Source: JBKPDV01 sp046728075 (GTDB lineage: Bacteria; Acidobacteriota; Thermoanaerobaculia; UBA5066; Gp7-AA6). From it: a stretch of 10,697 nucleotides of DNA. The stretch is taken from assembly GCA_046728075.1 (NCBI GenBank), contig JBKPDV010000016.1, positions 1 through 10,697 of the forward strand, given 5' to 3'. Shown here in pieces: positions 1 through 6,395 of the stretch (position 1 is the stretch's first letter; the number at the start of each line of letters is the position of its first letter). Position numbers and translations under genes: made by a program. Below the pieces are notes generated by a model, which worked only from the letters and a program-made list of their open reading frames with translations, did no database searches and was not told the origin of the DNA.

Positions 1-372
1 CAACAACCTTTGCTGCAAACCCATGTGCATGAGGCAGTCGCAACTGGAGCTGTGCACGCAAAGGGGCAGCAGCACCCGATCAAGCTCTATCTCGTAGTCT
101 GGGGATGGCTGTTCGTCCTCAGCACCTGTTCCTATCTCGTCGACTACTTCGGCTTGCAAGGCTATCTCAGATGGTCGCTGATCCTGCTGTTCATGGTGCT
201 GAAGGCCGGCCTGATCGTCGCCGTCTTCATGCATATGGCCTGGGAGCGGTTGGCGCTCGCCTATGCCATCCTGCTGCCTCCGGTGCTGGTGCTGGTGTTC
301 GTGGCCATCATGGTGTTCGAATCCGAATACACGCACCTCATCCGCGTCCTGTTCTTCGCGGCGCCGACCTAG
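1..372 (+). CDS. Cytochrome c oxidase subunit IV family protein (5' end uncertain)
   Basis: This is a small integral membrane subunit of a haem-copper terminal oxidase, probably helping to assemble or stabilise the complex in the inner membrane. The protein has three hydrophobic helices: around LYLVVWGWLFVLS, around SLILLFMVLKAGLIVAVFMHM, and around AILLPPVLVLVFVAIMVF. The second contains the KAGLIVAVFMHM stretch typical of the prokaryotic subunit IV family (COX4_pro/CyoD-like). The frame is open to the window edge. The only starts inside are TTG at 10 and GTG at 25, neither with a visible ribosome binding site, so the true start may lie upstream. Length (about 120 residues) fits the family. 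It is followed 32 nt later by a GYD-domain gene and then by heme O synthase, which supports an oxidase operon. The catalytic subunits are not in the window. I am confident of the family but not of the oxidase type (cytochrome c or quinol). Confidence 0.85.
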   Translation, partial: QQPLLQTHVHEAVATGAVHAKGQQHPIKLYLVVWGWLFVLSTCSYLVDYFGLQGYLRWSLILLFMVLKAGLIVAVFMHMAWERLALAYAILLPPVLVLVFVAIMVFESEYTHLIRVLFFAAPT

Positions 373-404
373 AAACTGCCGCCTCGCATCCGAAGGAGGA
401 GGTC

Positions 405-698
405 ATGACCACATACGTCATGCTTGCAAACTGGACCGACCAGGGCATCCAGAAGGTGAAGGACTCGCCGCGTCGTCTGGATACGGCAAAGAAAGCACTC
501 AAGGAGATGGGTGGCGAGTTCAAACTCTTTTTCCTCACCATGGGCGACTATGACATGGTCGCGATCTACGAGGCTCCTGATGATGCCGTGGCGGCGCGTT
601 TCAACCTGCAGCTGGGCATGCTGGGAAACATCCGGACACGCACGCTGAAAGCGTTTCCTGAAGCCGCCTATCGGGAAGTCATCAACTCGTTGGGCTAG
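405..698 (+). CDS. GYD domain-containing protein
   Basis: A 97-residue soluble protein of the GYD family, named for a conserved Gly-Tyr-Asp, seen here as the GDYD of TMGDYDMVAIYEAPDD. It begins MTTYVMLANWTDQGI, which is also typical: a beta strand, then an amphipathic helix (KVKDSPRRLDTAKKALKEMGG). The fold resembles small ferredoxin-like dimeric alpha/beta barrel proteins. The biochemical role of the family is not established. The start at 405 is strongly supported by a purine-rich Shine-Dalgarno, AAGGAGGAGG, at 393-402. It lies between oxidase subunit IV (gap 32 nt) and ctaB (gap 89 nt) on the same strand, so it is probably co-transcribed with the oxidase genes. An oxidase-related role is an inference from position only. 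A longer reading of the same frame from position 105 overlaps subunit IV and is not needed. Confidence 0.88.
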   Translation: MTTYVMLANWTDQGIQKVKDSPRRLDTAKKALKEMGGEFKLFFLTMGDYDMVAIYEAPDDAVAARFNLQLGMLGNIRTRTLKAFPEAAYREVINSLG

Positions 699-770
699 TC
701 CGCAGAAGTTGGGGATTGTCCCCGGAAGCAAGCTCGCAAGGGTCCAGCTGATGCCGCATGTCGCCGGCAA

Positions 771-777
771 GAGGAGG
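771..777 (+). promoter_or_regulatory. Ribosome binding site fixing the ctaB start
   Basis: GAGGAGG lies 10 nt before the ATG at 788. The alternative in-frame ATG at 758 lies upstream of this site and has no comparable purine run, so 788 is preferred and the 10 extra N-terminal residues are probably not translated. Confidence 0.7.
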
Positions 778-787
778 CATTGATCTC

Positions 788-1699
788 ATGCAAATCAATC
801 GTTCAATTCTCATTCGCGCGAGCTATGCCAGCATCGGGGACTATGTCGCGCTGACGAAACCGCGCGTTATGTCGCTGGTCGTCTTTACCGCACTCGTCGG
901 TCTCAAGGTCGCACCAGGCGGCATCGATCCGTTCACTGGTGTCGTTGCTCTTCTTTGCATAGCCGCCGGAGCTGGCGCCGCAGGTGCGCTCAATATGTGG
1001 TACGACGCCGACATCGATGCGGCGATGGCGCGCACCGCCATGCGTCCAATTCCTAGCGGTCGTGTATCGCGCTCGGAAGCGTTGGTTTTCGGACTGATGC
1101 TCGGCATATGCGCCGTTCTGGCCCTCGGCGCTCTGCTGAACGCGGCCGCCGCTGCGCTGCTTGCTTTCACAATTTTCTTCTATGTCGTCGTCTACACGAT
1201 GTGGCTCAAACGCCGAACGCCGCAAAATATCGTTATTGGCGGTGCGGCTGGCGCACTCCCTCCGGTGATCGGCTGGGTCGCGTCCGCCGGAAATGTCGGG
1301 CTCGAACCGCTCATCCTGTTCCTGATCATCTTCCTTTGGACGCCACCCCACTTCTGGGCACTGTCGCTCAATCTTGCCGGCGACTATGCTCGCGCCGGTG
1401 TGCCGATGTTGCCCGTCGTAGCCGGCAGGGCCGAAACAACGCGCCAGATTCTTCTCTATAGCGTTGTTCTGGTTCCGATCTCACTGATACCCTGGGCACT
1501 GGGATTTGCGGGGCCTGTCTATGGCGCGGCTGCGGCGGCGCTTGGCGCGATCATGATTTTTCTCTCATGGCAAGTCCATCGCAGCGATGACAAGGAAAGG
1601 CGGCCCGCTCGCCGCCTGTTCGTGTTTTCGATGCTCTATCTGGTCCTGCTTTTTGGTGTGCTGCTGATGAATGCTGCGCCCGGCGCTCATTCCCACTAG
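788..1699 (+). CDS. ctaB: Heme O synthase (protoheme IX farnesyltransferase)
   Basis: CtaB/CyoE transfers a farnesyl group from farnesyl diphosphate to the vinyl side chain of protoheme IX, making heme O. Heme O is used directly or converted to heme A for haem-copper oxidases. The 303-residue protein is a UbiA-superfamily prenyltransferase with about eight or nine membrane helices. The first Asp-rich motif is N69-MWY-D73-ADI-D77 followed by R82-T83 and RPIPSG, which binds the Mg-diphosphate. WTPPHFW is at 184-190, and DYARAGVPMLPVV starts at 199, the second conserved loop. TP(Q)N at 144-147 is also family-typical. Length matches the family. The start at 788 follows GAGGAGG; an in-frame ATG at 758 is the alternative. 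It follows oxidase subunit IV and the GYD gene on the same strand and probably supplies heme to that oxidase. This may be a second copy besides one in the main cta operon, but this cannot be checked here. Its TAG stop overlaps the stop of the convergent DUF1328 gene. Confidence 0.95.
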   Translation: MQINRSILIRASYASIGDYVALTKPRVMSLVVFTALVGLKVAPGGIDPFTGVVALLCIAAGAGAAGALNMWYDADIDAAMARTAMRPIPSGRVSRSEALVFGLMLGICAVLALGALLNAAAAALLAFTIFFYVVVYTMWLKRRTPQNIVIGGAAGALPPVIGWVASAGNVGLEPLILFLIIFLWTPPHFWALSLNLAGDYARAGVPMLPVVAGRAETTRQILLYSVVLVPISLIPWALGFAGPVYGAAAAALGAIMIFLSWQVHRSDDKERRPARRLFVFSMLYLVLLFGVLLMNAAPGAHSH

Positions 1700-1869
1700 A
1701 CCCTGAATATCGTGAGCCCCAGGATCAAGAGCACCAGGAAGATCACGACAAAGACATAGAACAGAAAGCGCGCGATGTCGGCGGAGGCGGCCGAAATGCC
1801 GGTGAAGCCGAGAATGCCGGCGACAACCGAGATCACGAAGAAAAGCAGCGCCCATTTCAGAAGTGTCAC
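1696..1869 (-). CDS. DUF1328 small membrane protein (YtjA-like)
   Basis: A 57-residue protein translated from a GTG at 1869. The sequence runs MTLLKWALLFFVISVVAG, then ILGFTGISAASADIAR, then FLFYVFVVIFLVLLILG. This two-helix layout, with the glycine/serine-rich linker GFTGISAASA between the helices, is the hallmark of the DUF1328/YtjA family, whose usual size is 50-60 residues. Function is unknown; the protein should sit in the inner membrane. A GGAG (plus-strand CTCC at 1878-1881) lies 8 nt before the GTG. No in-frame ATG is nearby. The gene converges on ctaB and the stop codons overlap within CTAG at 1696-1699. A candidate EcfG-type promoter lies upstream at 1920-1944. The gene is too short for common ORF length cut-offs and is easily missed. 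Confidence 0.88.
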   Translation of the reverse strand: MTLLKWALLFFVISVVAGILGFTGISAASADIARFLFYVFVVIFLVLLILGLTIFRV

Positions 1870-1919
1870 AGTTTTTACTCCAGCTTGCGCGCCGCGGCGC
1901 CTGACGAATTCCCTCCTCT

Positions 1920-1944
1920 AACTTCCGGTGACGCGACCGGTTCC
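1920..1944 (-). promoter_or_regulatory. Candidate EcfG (general stress sigma) promoter for the DUF1328 gene
   Basis: On the minus strand GGAAC (1944-1940) is followed by 17 nt and GTT (1922-1920). The alphaproteobacterial EcfG consensus is GGAAC-N16/17-cGTT; here the base before GTT is A instead of C. The site is about 50 nt upstream of the DUF1328 start and reads towards it. The spacer also holds a CCGGT-N6-ACCGG dyad (1925-1940), so a regulator-binding site is an alternative explanation. Linking DUF1328 to stress regulation is an inference. Confidence 0.5.
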
Positions 1945-2033
1945 CCGCCTTTTTGCGCTCCCGCCGGCAATTGGACCTTGCTGAATCCTCTCCCCCGCGG
2001 CAACATCCCACCCGGATAGCTTGGCCCAGTGTC

Positions 2034-3221
2034 ATGACATCAATCCCCCCTTCGGCAACGGCCGCAGACATTCGGGCGGCGCCCAAGACGAAGGCGCGCA
2101 ACGCCTCGCTCGACCGTGCCCGCACCTTCCTGACGCTGGTGGTCCTGTTGCACCACGCGGTCATTCCCTACACGCATTTCGGCCACACCGACCCCAGATC
2201 GTGGATCGGATTTGATTGCGTCGTTCTCGCCACCGACAGTTTCTTTATGGCGATGTTCTTCTTCCTCTCTGGCTTGTTCGTGTGGCCTGGACTCGGACGC
2301 AAGGCGCCGCATGTTTTCGTGCGCGACCGCCTGATCCGGCTCGGCCTGCCGTTTGCGGTCGCAGCCTTCACGATCATCCCGATCGCCTATTACGCCATCG
2401 AGCTGCGCCAACATCCCGAGACCAGCTTCGCCACCTTCTGGTGGAAGACCGTCACGGTCGGGCCATGGCCGAGCGGCCCGCTATGGTTCCTCTGGGTGCT
2501 GTTGGCGTTCGATCTGACGGCGAGCCTGCTCTACCGGCTGTCATCCACGCTGCTCGATCCGATCAACCGCCTGTCGCTGAAGGCGTACGAACGGCCGGCC
2601 ATCTTCTGGCTCTTTTTCGTGGCGGCCACCGCGATCGTCTATATTCCGCTTGTGGTCTATTACGGACAGAACGACTGGTTCGACTTCTACGGACCGTTCG
2701 CGGTGCAGGCAAGCCGCGTGCTGCTGTATGCGGCCTATTTCTTCATCGGCGCGGGCATTGGAGCCGCGAATTTCGACCGGGGCGTTCTCAGCTCCAATGG
2801 ACAGCTGCCCGAGATCCGCTGGTTCTGGCTGATCGTGACGCTCATCCCTTATTGCCTCATGTGGGGGATGATCTACATCAAGCGCGAGATATTGGGTAAC
2901 CCCTACCCGCTGCCGGATTGGTATCTGGCGATCTATGGCCTGTTCTTCGTGCTGTTTAGCGCCGCCATCCTGTTCGCGATCCTCGCCTTCTTCCTGCACT
3001 CGAAAACGCCCGGGCCGACCTTGCTTGATCGCATGCAGGCCGACGCCTACGGCATGTTTCTGGTGCACTATCCGATCGTGCTGTGGCTGCAATACTGGTT
3101 GTTCGATTTCGATTGGCCGGCCATCGTCAAGGCCGCGATCGCGTTCGTGCTGACGGTCGCATTGAGCTGGGCCGCGACGGCTGCGCTCCGAAAAATCCCG
3201 GGCGCTACCCGCGTATTGTGA
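2034..3221 (+). CDS. Acyltransferase family 3 membrane protein
   Basis: A 395-residue polytopic inner-membrane protein of the acyltransferase-3 family, whose members transfer acyl groups to extracytoplasmic sugars or glycans (for example OafA and the succinyl/acyl transferase OpgC/MdoC). After a short cytoplasmic N-terminus, SLDRARTFLTLVVLLHHAVIP carries the conserved His pair at 40-41 in helix 1. A second helix contains FFMAMFFFLSGLF, followed by the basic loop RDRLIRLGLPF at 97-107, both family hallmarks. About eight to ten further hydrophobic segments follow, with WPSGPLWFLWVLL and MFLVHYPIVLWLQYWL typical of the core. The ATG at 2034 (or GTG at 2031) places the first helix correctly. An open frame back to TTG 1953 adds 27 unlike residues and has no binding site. 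No good Shine-Dalgarno is visible. The substrate cannot be told from sequence, and glucan modification is only one option. It diverges from the DUF1328 gene and converges on purL. Confidence 0.85.
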   Translation: MTSIPPSATAADIRAAPKTKARNASLDRARTFLTLVVLLHHAVIPYTHFGHTDPRSWIGFDCVVLATDSFFMAMFFFLSGLFVWPGLGRKAPHVFVRDRLIRLGLPFAVAAFTIIPIAYYAIELRQHPETSFATFWWKTVTVGPWPSGPLWFLWVLLAFDLTASLLYRLSSTLLDPINRLSLKAYERPAIFWLFFVAATAIVYIPLVVYYGQNDWFDFYGPFAVQASRVLLYAAYFFIGAGIGAANFDRGVLSSNGQLPEIRWFWLIVTLIPYCLMWGMIYIKREILGNPYPLPDWYLAIYGLFFVLFSAAILFAILAFFLHSKTPGPTLLDRMQADAYGMFLVHYPIVLWLQYWLFDFDWPAIVKAAIAFVLTVALSWAATAALRKIPGATRVL

Positions 3222-3230
3222 GCGGTTGCC

Positions 3231-3405
3231 GTCATTCCGGGCGATGCCAACGGGTCCGGCCTGTTGGCCGGCCCGATGACAGGCTCCACATCGAACCCGG
3301 AATCTCGAGATTCCCCGATGCGCAATTGCGCATCTGTGGTCTGGTCCGGAGCCTGTCATCGGGCCGCGCTTTTGCGCGGACCCGTTGGGACCATCCCGGA
3401 ATGAC
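3231..3405. repeat. Nested palindromic repeat element with two inverted 41-nt units
   Basis: The outer arms are GTCATTCCGGG (3231-3241) and its perfect complement (3395-3405). Inside are two inverted 41-nt units, 3247-3287 and 3348-3388, identical at 33 of 41 positions. Each unit has its own hairpin: CCGGCC-TGTT-GGCCGG (3256-3271) and CCGCGC-TTTT-GCGCGG (3364-3379). The centre holds two perfect palindromes, 3299-3314 (around CTCGAG) and 3317-3334 (around CAATTG). The whole can fold into one branched cruciform. It fills the gap between the convergent acyltransferase and purL genes and ends next to the purL stop codon, so it may also terminate transcription from both sides. The layout resembles REP/BIME-type or MITE-like dispersed elements. 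The family name is not known to me. Confidence 0.9.
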
Positions 3406-5619
3406 CTAAGATGCCTTGCCGCTCATATAGGCCGGAAACCAGCGCTCAAAGCCATCCTTCAGGGATGCCACCGACACCACCACCTCGCCTGCGAGCGCGA
3501 TCGCGTCGCCGCCGGTGGTGCCGATGCGCGTGCAGGACACGCCGCAGCCCCTCATCTTCGCCAGGACCAGCCCCGCCTTCGTCTCCGGCACCGTCACGAT
3601 GTAGCGCGCCTGATCCTCGCCGAACCAATAGGCGTGCGGCACGATGGCCGCGGGCGCTGGCAACAGCTGCGCGCCGATCGCACTTGCGATCGCCATCTCG
3701 GCGAGCGCGATCAACAGCCCGCCGTCGGAAACATCGTGCACGGCGGTCGCGGTGCCCGCATGGATCATGCCGCGCACCACGTCGCCATTGCGCTTTTCGG
3801 CCGCGAGATCGACCGGCGGCGGCGCCCCCTCCTCGCGGCCACAGACGTCGCGCAGATAGACGGATTGCCCAAGCCAGCCATGGGTCTCGCCGATCAACAG
3901 GATCGCCTCGCTTTCGGCCTTGAAGGCCAGCGTCGCCGACCTGGTGAAATCCTCCAGCACCCCGACGCCGCCGATCGAAGGCGTCGGCAGAATGCCGCTG
4001 CCGTTCGTCTCGTTGTAGAGCGAGACGTTGCCGGACACGACCGGGAAATCGAGCACGCGGCAGGCGTCCGAAATGCCCTTCAGGCAGTCGACGAACTGGC
4101 CCATGATCTCCGGCCGCTCCGGATTGCCGAAATTGAGATTGTCGGTGATCGCAAGCGGCCGGCCGCCCACGGCGGTGATGTTGCGCCAGGCCTCGGCAAC
4201 GGCCTGCTTGCCGCCTTGATACGGATCGGCGTCGCAATAGCGCGGCGTCACGTCGACCGTCAGCGCGAGCCCCTTGGGCCCATCCTGCACCCGCACGACG
4301 GCGGCATCGCCGCCCGGCCGCTGCACGGTATTGCCGAGGATGACGTGGTCGTACTGCTCCCAGACCCACCGTTTCGAGCAAAGCTCGGGACCGGCGATCA
4401 GCTTCTCCAGCGCCGGCATCATCCCCATCGGCGGCTCGATGTCGCGGGCATGGATGACAGGCAATGCGGGGGACGCCGCATGCGGCCGATCGTAGACCGG
4501 CGCCTCGTCGCCAAGCTCCTTGATCGGCAGATCGGCCATGACGCCGCCGCCATGCTTCACCACGAAGCGCTTGCTCGGCGTGGTGTAGCCGACCACGGCG
4601 AAGTCGAGCCCCCATTTCTTGAAGATCGCCTCGGCCTCTTTTTCCTTCTCGGGCTTCAGCACCATGAGCATGCGCTCCTGGCTTTCCGAGAGCATCATTT
4701 CATAGGCGCTCATTCCGGTCTCGCGGGTCGGGACGCGATCGAGATCGAGCTCGACGCCGAGATCGCCCTTGGCGCCCATCTCGACCGCCGAACAGGTCAG
4801 CCCAGCCGCGCCCATGTCCTGGATCGCGATCACGCAATCGGCCGCCATGATTTCGAGGCAGGCTTCCAGCAGCAGCTTTTCCGCGAAGGGATCGCCGACC
4901 TGCACGGTCGGGCGCTTCTCCGCGGAATCGTCGTCGAACTCGGCCGAGGCCATCGAGGCGCCGTGAATGCCATCGCGGCCGGTCTTCGAGCCGAGATAGA
5001 CGATCGGCATGTTCACGCCGGACGCTGCCGCATAGAAGATCTTGTCGGCGTCGGCGAGGCCGACCGCCATCGCGTTGACCAGGATGTTGCCGTCATAGCG
5101 GGTGTGAAAGCGCACCTGCCCGCCGACCGTGGGCACGCCGAACGAATTGCCGTAACCGCCGACGCCGGCGACCACGCCGGAGACGAGGTGCCGCGTCCTG
5201 GGGTGCTCCGGTGCGCCAAAGCTCAGCGCATTGAGGCACGCGATGGGCCGCGCGCCCATCGTGAAGACGTCGCGCAAAATACCGCCAACACCCGTGGTCG
5301 CGCCCTGGTAGGGCTCGATATAGCTCGGATGGTTGTGGCTTTCCATCTTGAACACCACCGCCTGGCCGTCGCCGATGTCGATGACGCCGGCGTTCTCGCC
5401 CGGCCCCTGGATCACCCAGGGCGCCTTGGTCGGCAATCCGCGCAGATGGATGCGCGAGGATTTGTACGAGCAGTGCTCGTTCCACATCGCCGAAAAGATC
5501 CCGAGCTCGGTAAAACTCGGCACCCGCCCGATCAATTTGAGGATGCGCTCATACTCGTCCGGCTTCAGCCCGTGGCTGGCGACGAGGTGGGGGGTGATCT
5601 GCGGCTCGTTGGTCTGCAT
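3406..5619 (-). CDS. purL: Phosphoribosylformylglycinamidine synthase subunit PurL
   Basis: PurL is the synthase subunit of the three-part FGAM synthase (PurS, PurQ, PurL). It converts FGAR, ATP and PurQ-derived ammonia to FGAM in the fourth step of cytosolic purine biosynthesis. The 737-residue length is that of the short PurL type. The catalytic region WNEHCSYKSS has its His at 49. ESHNHPS (93-99) is followed by YQGATTGVGGILRDV, and DMGAAGLTCSAVEMG and the ESQERM motif come later. The second half-repeat carries AWRNITAVGG, DNLNFGNPE, SGNVSLYNET and HDVSDGGL. The protein ends DGFERWFPAYMSGKAS. The start is the ATG at 5619; a TTG directly before it (5622) is in frame but unnecessary. The ribosome site is weak. 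The gene is single on its strand here; purS and purQ are not in the window. A long antisense open frame over the gene is taken to be an artefact of GC-rich codon use. Confidence 0.98.
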   Translation of the reverse strand: MQTNEPQITPHLVASHGLKPDEYERILKLIGRVPSFTELGIFSAMWNEHCSYKSSRIHLRGLPTKAPWVIQGPGENAGVIDIGDGQAVVFKMESHNHPSYIEPYQGATTGVGGILRDVFTMGARPIACLNALSFGAPEHPRTRHLVSGVVAGVGGYGNSFGVPTVGGQVRFHTRYDGNILVNAMAVGLADADKIFYAAASGVNMPIVYLGSKTGRDGIHGASMASAEFDDDSAEKRPTVQVGDPFAEKLLLEACLEIMAADCVIAIQDMGAAGLTCSAVEMGAKGDLGVELDLDRVPTRETGMSAYEMMLSESQERMLMVLKPEKEKEAEAIFKKWGLDFAVVGYTTPSKRFVVKHGGGVMADLPIKELGDEAPVYDRPHAASPALPVIHARDIEPPMGMMPALEKLIAGPELCSKRWVWEQYDHVILGNTVQRPGGDAAVVRVQDGPKGLALTVDVTPRYCDADPYQGGKQAVAEAWRNITAVGGRPLAITDNLNFGNPERPEIMGQFVDCLKGISDACRVLDFPVVSGNVSLYNETNGSGILPTPSIGGVGVLEDFTRSATLAFKAESEAILLIGETHGWLGQSVYLRDVCGREEGAPPPVDLAAEKRNGDVVRGMIHAGTATAVHDVSDGGLLIALAEMAIASAIGAQLLPAPAAIVPHAYWFGEDQARYIVTVPETKAGLVLAKMRGCGVSCTRIGTTGGDAIALAGEVVVSVASLKDGFERWFPAYMSGKAS

Positions 5620-5766
5620 CAAGCGTTCTTAGAAACATCGAGAGGGCTGGAAAAGGCCTTTTAGGCCTCAATTGCCCGCTGTCCAGAGCTTTGCGGCGCC
5701 AGCGGTTTGCAACCGGCCGGCAGATCGGATTTAAGGGCTATATCCCTCAAACCAAGAGCAAATCGC

Positions 5767-6243
5767 GTGGACGACCTTACTCAAACGGCATTCCTCAACC
5801 GCCCCGACCTGCATGTCGGCACCGAGGGCGAATTCGCTGGCTGGCGGACCTGGAGCCGCGACAATTTCGAGACCCATAACGGGCCCTTCTGGCACCGGAT
5901 GGAGGCAGACGGCCGCATCCGCAGCGCCTTCCGGGTCGAGAAGAAGCACCTCAACGGCTCGGGCAACGTCCATGGCGGCTGCTTCATGTCCTTTGCCGAC
6001 TACTGCCTGTTCGCGACCGCCTCGCCCATGCTGCAGGGACCCGGCGTGACGGTCTCGTTCGCCTGCGACTTTCTGGCCGCCGGGCGCGAGGGCGAACTGA
6101 TCGAAGGCTTTACTGAAATCACCCGCGCCGGAGGCTCGCTGATCTTCATGCGCGGCGAGCTGAAAAGCGGCGAGCGGCTGGTGTTCACCTTCTCCGGCAC
6201 CATCAAGCGGGTGAAAAGGCCGCTGCCGACGGCGAAGGCGTGA
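5767..6243 (+). CDS. PaaI family thioesterase (hotdog fold)
   Basis: A 158-residue protein of the PaaI/acyl-CoA thioesterase group, which hydrolyses acyl- or aroyl-CoA thioesters in the cytosol; the real substrate is unknown. The hotdog signature is clear: HLNGSGNVHGGCFMSFADY, with the HGG motif at 69-71 and the helix Asp at 78, the position of the acidic residue important in this family. The upstream HNGPFWHRME and downstream VTVSFACDFLAAGREGE match the strand pattern. The GTG at 5767 gives the natural N-terminus (MDDLTQTAFLNRPD). The frame is open to an ATG at 5707, but that would add 20 unlike residues. It diverges from purL across 147 bp. That gap holds a CTATAT (5738-5743) as a possible -10, but no convincing -35, and a small AGGCCT-TTT-AGGCCT hairpin (5654-5668). 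Confidence 0.87.
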   Translation: MDDLTQTAFLNRPDLHVGTEGEFAGWRTWSRDNFETHNGPFWHRMEADGRIRSAFRVEKKHLNGSGNVHGGCFMSFADYCLFATASPMLQGPGVTVSFACDFLAAGREGELIEGFTEITRAGGSLIFMRGELKSGERLVFTFSGTIKRVKRPLPTAKA

Positions 6244-6289
6244 GACGGCTGCCGCGGCACCACGGTCGATGAACATGCGCAGTACTTGT

Positions 6290-6309
6290 TCGCCGTGGCG
6301 CTATGATGC
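6290..6309 (+). repeat. 20-bp direct repeat, left copy
   Basis: TCGCCGTGGCGCTATGATGC occurs here and again, exactly, at 7421-7440, with looser similarity on both sides. The two copies flank the alpha/beta hydrolase gene, 1131 bp apart. In this copy GATGC-GGGA-GCATC (6305-6318) can form a small hairpin. It lies in the 152-bp gap between the convergent thioesterase and hydrolase genes. No transposase is present. Confidence 0.85.
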
Positions 6310-6395
6310 GGGAGCATCGGGCCACCCATCTGTTGCGTATCTCGCGGGCCGGCAACATCAGCTCAAGCGTTGATGCGGCTTTCTCGAACCGGCGG

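Noticed and set aside
105..404. Upstream extension of the GYD frame inside subunit IV
   Set aside because: The first 100 residues are a frame-shifted reading of subunit IV, rich in Arg and His. The strong ribosome site at 393-402 marks the real start at 405.
711..723. GGGGA-TTG-TCCCC hairpin between the GYD gene and ctaB
   Set aside because: Only five pairs and no U-tract; not convincing as a terminator between genes that probably share a transcript.
3385..5664. A 759-codon open frame on the plus strand over purL
   Set aside because: It is antisense to an unmistakable full-length purL. Its product is rich in His, Arg, Asp and Ala with no domain pattern, as expected of a shadow frame in GC-rich DNA.
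5654..5668. AGGCCT-TTT-AGGCCT hairpin upstream of purL
   Set aside because: Short, self-complementary arms with no U-tract; it lies in a divergent promoter region where a terminator is not expected.
6290..6309. Sigma-54 promoter reading of the 20-bp repeat (TGGCGC...TGC)
   Set aside because: The GG and GC elements are 9 nt apart rather than the required 10, and no enhancer-binding regulator is nearby.
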